Positions 6,632 to 14,292 of a stretch of 16,998 nt of DNA are shown here, piece by piece. How positions within the stretch are numbered: the first letter of the stretch is position 1; each line of letters begins with the position of its first letter. A program made the translations under genes and the position numbers. Where the stretch lies: the NCBI GenBank assembly GCA_023402915.1, contig JAEYFO010000216.1, forward strand, positions 1 to 16,998, written 5' to 3'. Below the pieces are notes generated by a model. It did no database searches. It saw only the letters and a program-made list of their open reading frames with translations, and was not told the DNA's origin. The DNA comes from Bacillota bacterium (GTDB lineage Bacteria > Bacillota > Clostridia > Christensenellales > CALWSW01).

Positions 6632-6671
6632 ACACAGGCGGAGGGAAGTATCCTTCCGCCTGTGTTTCGTT
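6632..6671 (+). terminator. Rho-independent terminator of the stalk-only gene
   Basis: A 15-base stem (6632-6646 with 6651-6665, one wobble) closes the loop AGTA and is followed by TTCGTTT. The T run is interrupted but the stem is very strong. Confidence 0.85.
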
Positions 6672-6803
6672 TCGGAAAGAAAGCCCGGCTCCGTGAAAAA
6701 CGGTTGGCCGGGTTTTTCCATGCGAAGCGCAAAGAAGTTTCTGGATAAAATCATTTTGCGAAAGAAATAAAAGAGGATTGCAAGAAATTATTCATAAAAA
6801 GAA

Positions 6804-6832
6804 TTGACAGGAAAGAATGTTATGAGTAAAAT
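6804..6832 (+). promoter_or_regulatory. Strong sigma-A type promoter of the fourth surface-protein gene
   Basis: TTGACA (6804-6809) and TAAAAT (6827-6832) are 17 bases apart, matching the boxes and spacing at 5238-5266, although the spacers differ. Confidence 0.85.
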
Positions 6833-6833
6833 A

Positions 6834-6849
6834 GTTAGGAAGTGCTAAC
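6834..6849 (+). promoter_or_regulatory. Possible operator at the transcription start
   Basis: The inverted repeat GTTAG-6-CTAAC begins one base after the -10 box, where a repressor would block initiation. The half-sites are only five bases, so chance is possible. Confidence 0.25.
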
Positions 6850-6901
6850 CGACAAATGATGCTTAACAATACTGCAAATGGGACAAAGGAGGACGTTATT
6901 C

Positions 6902-7876
6902 ATGAAGAACAGGAAAAATGTGGGAAAGCTGGCGCTGGTTCTGGCGTTGGTCGTTGCGATGCTGGCGGTTCCGCAGATGGCAATGGCGCTTTCGGCCCCG
7001 CCTACGGAGATTTATAAAGCGGAAGCCTGGTTTGGCAGCGATTTCAACCTGACGTTCACGGACGTTGACTGGGTGAAGGCGATCAGCGCTGTGACGGTCA
7101 ACGGCACGGCCTATACCAAGGGCAGCAGCAGTTTCTCCGTGAATCGCAACACCACGTTCTATACGGCGGAGGACTTTGATGGCCGGGCTTACGTGCGCGT
7201 TGGTGAAGGCTGGGCTGGCGAAGCTGATAACGCGGTCTGCGTCGTTTCCGCGACGGGATATTCTGATCTCATTCTGCTGCTGAACCGTTCGAATCATACG
7301 GCGCAGATCCATTCCGTCCACACCGGCGGCACGGCGACCTGCACGCAGCAGGCGCTCTGCACGGTTTGCGGCCAGCCTTACGGAGAACTGGGCGCACATG
7401 CCTGGGGGAACGCGCAGTGGACCTGGAGCGAAGATCACACTTCCGCTTCTGTGATGCTGACCTGCCAGAACGATGCGGCGCATACCACGACGGCGCAGGC
7501 GGCTGTGAGCAGCCAGGAAGCGCAGGGCAAGGTCGTTTATATCGCGACGGCGGAAGTGGATGGCCAGATCTATACGGACAGGGTGGAAGTGACTGTTTCG
7601 CAGGAGGTTGCCCCCAATGTGACCATTCCGGAACACGCGGAGGAACCCGCTGCGGAAGAACCTGCGCAGGGTGACGTGGACGAACCGGTCGAAGAGGAAT
7701 CTGTGGAAGAAGAACCTGCGGACGAACCTGCAGAAGAACCGGCTGACGAACCTGCGGACGACGAGCAGGAAGAAGCTCCTCAGACCGGCGACGCTGCGAT
7801 GAGCATCCTGCCCGCGCTGGCGGTGCTGGCGCTCGTGGCGGCTGCGGCCTATGTGGGTCTGCGCAAGCGCGCGTAA
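6902..7876 (+). CDS. Sortase-type surface protein with DUF1533/Shr-like haemoglobin-interacting-type domain
   Basis: This 324-residue exported protein has a signal peptide (cleavage probably after AMA29). Residues about 45-130 resemble DUF1533, now called the Shr-like haemoglobin-interacting domain: NLTFTDVDWVKAISAVTVNG and, near the end, VVSATGYSDLIL. A Cys-rich turn follows (C147, CTVC 153-156, GQPYGELGAH to H166), of a kind seen before repeats in many Clostridia surface proteins. Then comes a Trp/Cys/His domain (AQWTWSEDHT 171-180, C188, H194-T) shared with the protein encoded at 5320. The junction PNVTIPE (238-244), an acidic stalk and the sorting signal APQTGD (292-297) with helix and RKRA complete it. 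ATG 6902 is chosen because AAAGGAGG (6885-6892) precedes it; the ATG at 6878 overlaps the leader. Haemoglobin contact is inference only. Confidence 0.85.
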   Translation: MKNRKNVGKLALVLALVVAMLAVPQMAMALSAPPTEIYKAEAWFGSDFNLTFTDVDWVKAISAVTVNGTAYTKGSSSFSVNRNTTFYTAEDFDGRAYVRVGEGWAGEADNAVCVVSATGYSDLILLLNRSNHTAQIHSVHTGGTATCTQQALCTVCGQPYGELGAHAWGNAQWTWSEDHTSASVMLTCQNDAAHTTTAQAAVSSQEAQGKVVYIATAEVDGQIYTDRVEVTVSQEVAPNVTIPEHAEEPAAEEPAQGDVDEPVEEESVEEEPADEPAEEPADEPADDEQEEAPQTGDAAMSILPALAVLALVAAAAYVGLRKRA

Positions 7877-7889
7877 CAACGAGAACAGA

Positions 7890-7924
7890 CCGGGTGGAAG
7901 AAGAACCTTCCGCCCGGCTTCTTT
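7890..7924 (+). terminator. Rho-independent terminator of the fourth surface-protein gene
   Basis: CCGGGTGGAAG (7890-7900) pairs with CTTCCGCCCGG (7907-7917), one wobble, followed by CTTCTTTA. Confidence 0.8.
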
Positions 7925-7975
7925 ATGGAGAAAAGAAGAGAAAAGAAGAAAGAGAAGGCAGTAGTTGAAAAAGAG

Positions 7976-8158
7976 TCAGACAAAAATTTCCGAATAACGC
8001 GCCTGAAAAGGAGCAGGCAAGGCGAAAAAGCAGGGTGAAATCCTGCCTGTCTGCATCCGCAAAGCAGAAGAAACCCTTTGCGCAGTATGGCCGCATAACG
8101 TTTTCGAATATACCTCAACAGACAAAAGCCCCGGCGCAAAGCAGCGTGCGGGGTTTTG
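7976..8158. repeat. 183-bp direct repeat, copy 1
   Basis: This copy matches 8262-8444 over its whole length without gaps, with 11 differences (about 94 percent). It can form, in order, the hairpins GCCTG/CAGGC (8001-8005 with 8014-8018), GCAGG/CCTGC (8030-8034 with 8042-8046, loop GTGAAAT), CGCAAAG/CTTTGCG (8058-8064 with 8076-8082), and a terminator-like hairpin at its end. About 45 further bases downstream resemble those downstream of copy 2 more loosely. No protein-coding features support the minus-strand open frames that cross it. Confidence 0.9.
8124..8157. terminator. Terminator-like hairpin ending repeat copy 1
   Basis: CCCCG pairs with CGGGG with further CGC/GCG pairing inside, flanked by A-rich and TTTT sequence, so it could stop transcription from either side. 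Confidence 0.6.
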
Positions 8159-8261
8159 ACGTTCGGTTGAAATTTGATTGGAATACGAGGCAGAGACGTT
8201 TGCTGGGAATTTGACGCACCCCGGAAAGCGACATGGAGAGAGGATGAGTGCCGAAGATGGA

Positions 8262-8444
8262 TCAGACAAAAATTTCCGAATAACGCGCCTGAAAAGGAAC
8301 AGGCAAGGCGAAAAAGCAGGGTGAAATCCTGTCTGTCTGCATCCGAAAAGCAGAAGAAATCCTTTGCGCAGCAGAGCCGCATAGCGTTTTCGGATACACC
8401 TCAACAGACAAAAACCCCGGCGCAAAGCAGCGTGCGGGGTTTTG
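8262..8444. repeat. 183-bp direct repeat, copy 2
   Basis: Second copy of the element, starting 286 bases after copy 1. Of its differences, one lies in the loop of the first hairpin, one turns a G-C pair of the second into G-U, one lies in the loop of the third and one breaks a pair in the third. The structure is thus largely kept. Confidence 0.9.
8410..8443. terminator. Bidirectional terminator ending repeat copy 2, probably also ends the sbcDC transcript
   Basis: CCCCG (8415-8419) pairs with CGGGG (8435-8439), with five A before and TTTT after. On the minus strand the hairpin is followed by five T and lies about 200 bases after the sbcC stop, so it is the first good terminator for that transcript. 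Confidence 0.65.
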
Positions 8445-8636
8445 CTGCTCAGTTGAGAGTTGCTGAAATACGAGCGGGCCACGTTTTGTCAGACGTGCGG
8501 AGCGGTCGGGCGAAAACGCCAGAAAAGGACAGGGAAGGTACTTGAAAACGGCGGAGCTTGAATGACGCTTTGGAAAAACTTGAAAGCCTGCGAAAAGCGC
8601 CGGGCGTTTCCAAAGTCTTTTGAAAACCGCCGCCGG
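8445..8636. other. Gene-free stretch between the repeats and sbcC
   Basis: No supported gene. The first 45 bases continue the loose similarity to the sequence after repeat copy 1. The open frames here have no ribosome binding site and no family features. Confidence 0.5.
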
Positions 8637-11600
8637 TCAATCCATTTCCACGCAGAGCGTACTGGAAAGCGCGTCTTTCTCCACCAGCAGGCGGATGCCG
8701 ATACGCTCGCGCAGCTGGGGAATATGGGAGATCACGCCCACGGTCAGGCCGTCGCTGCGCAGGGTTTCCAGCGCGTCCAGCACGATGGCAAGCAGCCGGT
8801 CGTCCAGCGTTCCAAAGCCTTCGTCGAGGAAAAACAGACCCATGGGCTGGCCCTTCATGCCGATTTGCAGCGACAGAGCCAGCGCCAGCGAGAGCGAAAC
8901 GAGGAAGGTTTCACCGCCGGAGAGGGTGGACGTGGGGCGCAGAATGCCGCCGTTGCCGTTGTCGCGGACGAGAAAAGCGTTTTCCTCGCCCAATTCCAGG
9001 GCATAGCGCCCGCGGGTCAGCCGTTCGAGCCGGAGAGAAGCGTCTTTGGCAATGCGGTGCATATATTCCGCCGCGATGAACGCCACCAGCGAACGGCCGC
9101 GCAGCAGGGAGCTGATCTCGCGGAGCAGATCCAGCTGATGGGTCTCGGCTTTTCGCTGCGCCTGCAATTCCTCCAGCCGCTGCAAGGTGCGCTGCGCCTG
9201 CTCAAGCTGCGCCTGTGCCTTGCCCAGCTGTTCCCGGAGCGCGCCCAGCTGATCCTGCGCGGCCTTGGCGGCTTCTTTGGCGGCGGACAGTTCCTGCGCG
9301 CTGACCCGCTGGCCGCGAAGGGAGCTTTGCAGCCGGGAGTGTTCTGCCTGCGCCGCGCTGAGCGCCTTGTCGTAGGCGGCAAGCGATTGCTCGGCCTGCG
9401 CCTGCTTTTCGGGGGAAAGGAGCGCTGCGCGGAGTGTGAGTTCGTCGGCAAACGCCTGCTCGGCCAGCGCAGCGGACAGGGCGGTTTCGGCAGCCGCCAG
9501 GGCGGTTTTGGCCTGCTGGAAGGAGCCGTCGGCGCGGTTGACGGCTTCGAGCGCCTGCTGAAGCTGCTGCTCGGCGGCGGCGCGGCGGGCGGAAAGGGTT
9601 TCAAGCGCCGAGGCTGCGTCCGTTTCTTCTTTTTGTGCGGAAAGCAGAGCGGCAGCCAGCGCGCTATGGGCGGTTGTGCCCCGCTGAAAGGGAACGTCGT
9701 GCTGGTCGAACAGCGCTTTGCGCTCAAAGAGATCCTCCTTGAGGGAAGAAAGATTCTGCTCGGCCTGCTCGACGGCGGCTTGCGCTTTCTGGTGGGCGGC
9801 GGATGCTTCGGAAAGCCGGCGTTCCTGCGCGGAAAGGGTGGTGCGCGCTTCTTCGAGAGCCTTGGCGCGGCGGGCGGCCGTTTCGATGGCCTGTTCCATT
9901 TGACGGGCAGCGGCGGAAAACTCCGTGCAGGCCGTTTCCCGCGAGAGGGCGGCCAAAGCTGCTTGCTGCTGCTGTTCCGTTTCTTGAAGCTGTTTGCGCT
10001 GCGCGAGCAGGGTCTCGGCCTGCAAATGGGCGTCAGCGGCGGCGGAACGGGCGGCGTCAAGCGCGTCGCGGCAGGTGGAAACAGCGGTTTCGGCCTGCTC
10101 CAGCGCGGCGGAAAGCCTTTGACCGGCGGAAGTGTCCAGCGGCTCGGCAGGCTCGGCGTAGCAGGGATGATGCATGGAGCCGCAGACCGGGCAGGGCGCG
10201 CCGTCCGTCAGGTTGGCGGCAAGGATGGCGGCGGCATTTTTTGCGCGGTGCTGTTCGAGCTTTGTGCGGAAGGCCTCGCATTCGCTGCGGCAGCGGCGGG
10301 CGGTTTCCTCGGCGCTGGCAAGCGCCTGCTTTGCGTTCTCCTGCGCGGCTTGCGCACTCTTGTCTTTTTCGGCGGCGGCAAGCACATGCGGTTCCAGCGC
10401 GGAACGCTGCGCGCCGGTTTTTTCGGATTGTTTTTGCAGGGACGCGCCTTCAAGCACCTTGCGATAACGCCCCTGATCGACGGCGGTTTCTTCGCCGGAA
10501 GAAAGCGCTTCGCAGGCGGCGCGGGCCTTTTGCACGGCGGCTTCCGCAGCGTCGAGCGCCGCTTTGGCCTGATCCCGTTGGGCGCGCAGGGGCTTGAGCG
10601 TTTCAGATAGCTGACCGTAACGGCTGCGGCGCGCATCGAATTCCCGCGCGCCCGCTTCAAGCGAAGAGAGCACGGCGGCGCGGCTTTGGGCGGCGCGCTT
10701 TTTTTCAGAAAGGGCGGCTTCCTGCCCGTCCAGATCGGAAAGGGTACGGCTGCGCTGCTCCTGCGCCTGATCGCGGGCAGCGTCGGCGCGTTCAAACGTT
10801 TCTTTGGCGGCGCGGTGGGTGCTGCGCGCCGTTTCGGCGGCGGAAAGCAGCGGGGCGCACAGCGCGGCCTTTCGGGCGAGGGAAAGACGGGCGCGGGTCT
10901 GCTCGACGGAATCTTTTTTGGAAAGCAGGGAAGCGAGGGTGGCTTCCGCCTCTTCAAGAGCGGCGCAATCCTGCCGGAGCCGCTGCTTCATTTCGTAAAG
11001 CGTCTGCGAAAGCCGGGCGGCGTTTTCCGAAAGGGCGCAGTCGTTGGCCAGCTTTTCGACCTGCGCGTCGAGCGCCGCGGTCTTTTCCGGGGAAATATCC
11101 CCCTGTTCGCGGATGAGCTGCTCCGTCGCGTCCAGCCGGGCAGTCTGCGTCCGGATGCGTCCGGCGATGCGCTCGCTCAAAAGGTTTCCGTATTCTTCCA
11201 GGGAGAACAGCCGCTCGATCATTTCCACGCGGTCTTTTCCGCCCAGCTTCAAAAAGCCGGAAAATTCCCCCTGCGGCAGCACGACCGACCGGCAGAAATC
11301 CTCAAACGACAGGCCGATCAGCTCGTTGACGCGGGCGTTCAGCTCGCCCAGCTTTTCCGCAAGCACCACGTCGCCTTCGGGCCGCAGTTCCACCATGCGG
11401 AATTTGCTTGCGCCGGAAAGCGAATAGAGCCGCTCGATGCGGAAGCGCCGCTCCTGCTCCCGCTGCCAGGCGGCGAACGTGAAGCGCACGGTCATTTTCC
11501 CGTTGGAATCGCCCTGCGCGCAGATCAGCGCGGAAAGGTCGCGGCTGTTGACCCGGGGCGCGCGGCCATACAGGGCGATGGTGATGGCGTCGAGCACGGT

Positions 11601-11726
11601 GGATTTTCCGCTGCCCGTCGGGCCGAAAATGCCGAACAGGCCCCGGCTGCAAAGCGCTTCAAAATCCACCCGCGCGGGCTTGGCGTAGCTGTTCAGCCCG
11701 CAAAATTCCAGAAGAAGCGGCTTCAT
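8637..11726 (-). CDS. sbcC: Exonuclease subunit SbcC (Rad50-like ATPase)
   Basis: This 1029-residue protein is the ATPase subunit of the SbcCD nuclease, which removes hairpins and protein-blocked DNA ends. The N-terminal ATPase half has the Walker A motif GPTGSGKS (35-42). Two long Ala/Gln/Glu-rich coiled-coil arms flank the zinc hook C512-P-V-C515, followed by GSMHHP. The C-terminal half has the ABC signature LSGGE (935-939) and Walker B LFFLDEGFGTLD just after it. Length is normal for the family. The ATG overlaps the sbcD stop as ATGA and follows a purine-rich AGGAGGAGAAG site, so the two subunits are made in step. Most of its opposite strand is open by composition only. Confidence 0.97.
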   Translation of the reverse strand: MKPLLLEFCGLNSYAKPARVDFEALCSRGLFGIFGPTGSGKSTVLDAITIALYGRAPRVNSRDLSALICAQGDSNGKMTVRFTFAAWQREQERRFRIERLYSLSGASKFRMVELRPEGDVVLAEKLGELNARVNELIGLSFEDFCRSVVLPQGEFSGFLKLGGKDRVEMIERLFSLEEYGNLLSERIAGRIRTQTARLDATEQLIREQGDISPEKTAALDAQVEKLANDCALSENAARLSQTLYEMKQRLRQDCAALEEAEATLASLLSKKDSVEQTRARLSLARKAALCAPLLSAAETARSTHRAAKETFERADAARDQAQEQRSRTLSDLDGQEAALSEKKRAAQSRAAVLSSLEAGAREFDARRSRYGQLSETLKPLRAQRDQAKAALDAAEAAVQKARAACEALSSGEETAVDQGRYRKVLEGASLQKQSEKTGAQRSALEPHVLAAAEKDKSAQAAQENAKQALASAEETARRCRSECEAFRTKLEQHRAKNAAAILAANLTDGAPCPVCGSMHHPCYAEPAEPLDTSAGQRLSAALEQAETAVSTCRDALDAARSAAADAHLQAETLLAQRKQLQETEQQQQAALAALSRETACTEFSAAARQMEQAIETAARRAKALEEARTTLSAQERRLSEASAAHQKAQAAVEQAEQNLSSLKEDLFERKALFDQHDVPFQRGTTAHSALAAALLSAQKEETDAASALETLSARRAAAEQQLQQALEAVNRADGSFQQAKTALAAAETALSAALAEQAFADELTLRAALLSPEKQAQAEQSLAAYDKALSAAQAEHSRLQSSLRGQRVSAQELSAAKEAAKAAQDQLGALREQLGKAQAQLEQAQRTLQRLEELQAQRKAETHQLDLLREISSLLRGRSLVAFIAAEYMHRIAKDASLRLERLTRGRYALELGEENAFLVRDNGNGGILRPTSTLSGGETFLVSLSLALALSLQIGMKGQPMGLFFLDEGFGTLDDRLLAIVLDALETLRSDGLTVGVISHIPQLRERIGIRLLVEKDALSSTLCVEMD

Positions 11727-12913
11727 TCTTCTCCTCCTTCCAGAAGCTCCGCAAAGCAGCGCGTCAGCTCCTCAGAGGGCGGCGCGCCCCGCTTTGCCTG
11801 ATAAAATGCATCAAAAAGTTCCGCAGGCGAGCGGTCGCGCCAACGCTGCGGTTCCGCCTGCTGGGCCTGCGCGTTGCTCTGCCAGAGGATGTCGGTCAGC
11901 CGGGGGCGCAGCTTTCGAAGCTCTGCGATCTGGCTGTGGGTCAGGGGTCTTTCACCGCTGACGGAAAAGGCCAGCCACGCGTCCCTGTCCCCGTCGGAAG
12001 CGGCGTAAGAGAGGGCTTCCTCAGCGCTTTGGAACTGCTTTTTCAAAAGGGGACAGCCGCCCGAAAGCGGGCAGGAATGAACGACCGCTGCTTCGCCGGG
12101 AACGACGTCCACGAGGAACGCCTGATGGACGATCCCGTCCGGTTCATCAAAGGAACTGGCCAGCAGCGACCCGCTGTAATAGGCGTTTTGCGCCAGCTGC
12201 TGCGGCCGGTGCAAATGGCCGAGGGCGATGTACTGCGCCTGCGGGAAGGCGGAAAGGGGCACGAGCGCGCTGCCACCCACCCCTTCGATGGCCCGTTCGT
12301 CGCCCGCCGTCACGCCGCCTGCGGCAAACAGATGCGCCATGGCCACGTTGACCGTTTCGGGCGAAAACTGCGCGCCTCCGCGGGCAAGAAGCTGCTGCGC
12401 TGCGGCGGCATAGGCCGCGGCATGGGCGGCGCCCTCCTGTTCCTCGGAAAGCAGACGGCACAGCCGGCCTTCGCTTGCATAGGGCAAAAGGGAAAGCACC
12501 GCGTCGCACCCGGCGCGCTCCGGACGAAGGCGCAGCCAGCCCTCGCCCGACGCGACCAGGCCGGGGCCTTCCAGCGGCGGCATGTCCTGCGGGCGACCCA
12601 GAAGATAAGCGCCGTGGCGCAGCGCCAGCACCTGCGGGGCGCACAGGCAGTCCGGGCTGTCGTGGTTCCCGGCGATGACCACCGTCAGCGCGCCCGACGC
12701 GCCCAGCCGTTCCAGCGTGCTGTAAAAAAGCTCCTGCGCCCACACGGGCGGGTGATAGGTATCGTAAATATCTCCGGCCACCAGCACCAGATCGGCTTGC
12801 AGCGCCTCGGCGCAGCGGCAAAGGCTGTCCAGCAGCGCCCGCTGTTCCTCTTCGCGGGGACGGCCGTCGAGCGTGCAGCCCAGATGCCAGTCGGAAGTAT
12901 GCAGGATGCGCAA
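11723..12913 (-). CDS. sbcD: Exonuclease subunit SbcD (Mre11-like nuclease)
   Basis: This 396-residue protein is the metal-dependent phosphoesterase subunit of SbcCD. Calcineurin-like motifs are in place: D8-W-H10, GDIYD (47-51) and GNHD (82-85), with later His residues (GHLH-type segment ALGHLHRP). The start is a TTG at 12911-12913: reading from it gives MRILHTSDWHLG, the canonical N terminus, and AAGGAGG lies eight bases before it. No ATG in the frame would keep the first catalytic motif. It is the first gene of the sbcDC unit and lies divergent from the CpXC gene. Confidence 0.96.
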   Translation of the reverse strand: MRILHTSDWHLGCTLDGRPREEEQRALLDSLCRCAEALQADLVLVAGDIYDTYHPPVWAQELFYSTLERLGASGALTVVIAGNHDSPDCLCAPQVLALRHGAYLLGRPQDMPPLEGPGLVASGEGWLRLRPERAGCDAVLSLLPYASEGRLCRLLSEEQEGAAHAAAYAAAAQQLLARGGAQFSPETVNVAMAHLFAAGGVTAGDERAIEGVGGSALVPLSAFPQAQYIALGHLHRPQQLAQNAYYSGSLLASSFDEPDGIVHQAFLVDVVPGEAAVVHSCPLSGGCPLLKKQFQSAEEALSYAASDGDRDAWLAFSVSGERPLTHSQIAELRKLRPRLTDILWQSNAQAQQAEPQRWRDRSPAELFDAFYQAKRGAPPSEELTRCFAELLEGGEE

Positions 12914-12950
12914 AGTCAGAGCCTCCTTGACAAACAGATGTTTTGTTCAA

Positions 12951-12980
12951 ATTATACTCCATCCCTGTGCCGGAGGACAA
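12951..12980 (-). promoter_or_regulatory. Promoter of sbcDC
   Basis: On the minus strand a perfect -10 box TATAAT (12956-12951) is preceded at 18 bases by TTGTCC (12980-12975). It lies about 40 bases before the sbcD start. Confidence 0.55.
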
Positions 12981-13032
12981 GCGAACAGCGGCGGTTCTGA
13001 GCGCATAAATCCGTCCTTGCGGCAAAAGAATG

Positions 13033-13061
13033 CTGAAATCCGAACGAAAGAATGCTATACT
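13033..13061 (+). promoter_or_regulatory. Promoter of the CpXC-PH-HD gene group
   Basis: CTGAAA (13033-13038) and TATACT (13056-13061) are 17 bases apart, and TG at the extended -10 position strengthens it. An overlapping TATAAT (13061-13066) gives a second possible -10. It diverges from the sbcDC promoter. Confidence 0.6.
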
Positions 13062-13096
13062 ATAATAAAAAGAAAGTAATTTCGGGAGGAAAAAGT

Positions 13097-13786
13097 ATGT
13101 CCATCCGGATCAAAGAGCGGATCACCTGCCCCAAGTGCGGATTTCAATACGAGCAGGAGTGCTATCCGGCCGTCGATGCAGCGGACGCACCGCTTCGGGA
13201 GCATATCGTTGAAGGGCGGGCGTTCGTGGGCGTGTGCCCCAGCTGCTCCGTGACGACGCGGCTGGTGTACCCCTGCCTGTATCGCGACGAAAAGCGGGGC
13301 TTTGCGGCCTATCTGCTGCCGCGGACGGAGGCGCGCAGCATCGCCGTCGAAGAAACCATGAGCGACCTTCTGGAAGGCGCGAAAACCGAGGGGCTCAAGC
13401 TCCGGCTCATCGACGAATACAAGGCGTTTCGCGAAAAGATCATTCTGTTTGAAGAGGGCTACGACGACCGGGCGATGGAGCTGGCAAAAGCCTATATGGC
13501 TCTTGCGATGATGGGCGGGCCCAAAGGCTCTTTTGTGCCGGAAACGCTGTACTTTCAGGGGCTGTTCGGCGAGGATAAGATGCTCATGACCGCCCTGCGC
13601 GGCGAAGAGAGCAGGCAGATCGCCGTGCCGAAGCGCCTGTACGAGCAGGCGCTGGCCTGTTTGAAAAACCGCCCGGCAGCGGCGGCGGAAACGGGCGAAT
13701 TTGAAATGATCGACCTGCTTTGGGCGCTGGAATTTTTGAAAAAACACGGCAACATTATCGACGCGGATAAAACAGAGAAGCATTGA
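13097..13786 (+). CDS. CpXC domain protein (zinc-binding, function unknown)
   Basis: This 229-residue soluble protein begins with CPKCGFQYE (C11, C14) and has a second pair CPSC near residue 52, which together form the split zinc site that defines the CpXC domain. The C-terminal two thirds are helical, with a segment rich in Ala, Met and Leu (MELAKAYMALAMM). No enzyme motif is visible and the role of this family is not established. ATG 13097 follows GGGAGG (13084-13089); an in-frame ATG at 13052 overlaps the promoter and is rejected. It is the first of three same-strand genes spaced by 36 and 14 bases, likely co-transcribed. Confidence 0.85.
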   Translation: MSIRIKERITCPKCGFQYEQECYPAVDAADAPLREHIVEGRAFVGVCPSCSVTTRLVYPCLYRDEKRGFAAYLLPRTEARSIAVEETMSDLLEGAKTEGLKLRLIDEYKAFREKIILFEEGYDDRAMELAKAYMALAMMGGPKGSFVPETLYFQGLFGEDKMLMTALRGEESRQIAVPKRLYEQALACLKNRPAAAAETGEFEMIDLLWALEFLKKHGNIIDADKTEKH

Positions 13787-13822
13787 CCGGCCGGACGAGC
13801 GTCCGGGAGAGGAGAGCCTTTT

Positions 13823-14278
13823 ATGAGCAAAAAGAACGACGTCAAGGGAACGATCGAAGTCAATCCCGTCCTGTGGCATGACCGCAAGCGCTTTTTGGGC
13901 TTGCCGCTGTCCTTCACGCGCTATTCCGTCGAGGAAGACCGGCTCATCACCCGGATCGGCTTTTTCCGCACGGAAGTGAACGAAGTGCTGTTGTACCGCA
14001 TTCTCGATTTGAAGCTGCGCCGCACGCTCGGCCAAAAGATCCTGGGCGTGGGCACGATCACGCTCTATACCGCCGACCGGACGGATTCGACCCTTGTGCT
14101 CAAAAACATCAAAAAGCCCGAGCAGGTGCGCCGGTTCCTCAGCAAGATCGTCGAGCAGCGCCGCGATGAAAAGCGCGTCCTCGGCAAGGAGATGTACGGC
14201 ACGGCCAGCGAACGGGGCTGCGAGCACGAGCATGGCCACGAATTCGTCGATGTGGACGGCGACGGCATTCCGGACTGA
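13823..14278 (+). CDS. Bacterial PH-domain protein with His-rich and Asp/Gly tail
   Basis: This 151-residue protein resembles the bPH_2 (DUF304/YdbS-like) domain: FLGLPLSFTRYSVEEDRLITRIGFFRTEVNEVLLYRILDL is the usual first strands, cut here only in description, and the part to about residue 115 completes the fold. Unlike most family members it has no membrane helix. The tail holds CEHEHGHE followed by DVDGDGIPD at the very end, a spacing like a calcium-binding loop (Asp at 1, 3, 5 and 9). ATG 13823 follows GGAGAGGAGAG. It is the middle gene of the group and its role is unknown; the family assignment is from pattern. Confidence 0.75.
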   Translation: MSKKNDVKGTIEVNPVLWHDRKRFLGLPLSFTRYSVEEDRLITRIGFFRTEVNEVLLYRILDLKLRRTLGQKILGVGTITLYTADRTDSTLVLKNIKKPEQVRRFLSKIVEQRRDEKRVLGKEMYGTASERGCEHEHGHEFVDVDGDGIPD

Positions 14279-14292
14279 AAAGGAGGCGGCGC

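Noticed and set aside
7849..8482. Two minus-strand open frames across the 183-bp repeats
   Set aside because: They cover both repeat copies and terminators, lack ribosome binding sites, and differ in frame between copies; structure fits better than coding.
8488..8540. Possible third, decayed copy of the 183-bp repeat
   Set aside because: Only a short stretch (around GCC-AGAAAAGGA-CAGG) is similar, with gaps; not above what chance could give.
8562..10610. Plus-strand open frame of 682 codons opposite sbcC
   Set aside because: It lies wholly within the SbcC gene, has low-complexity Gly/Phe/Arg composition and no family features; it is an effect of the GC-rich codon pattern.
13052..13096. Upstream ATG extending the CpXC gene by 15 codons
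   Set aside because: This part contains the -10 box and the ribosome binding site for ATG 13097.
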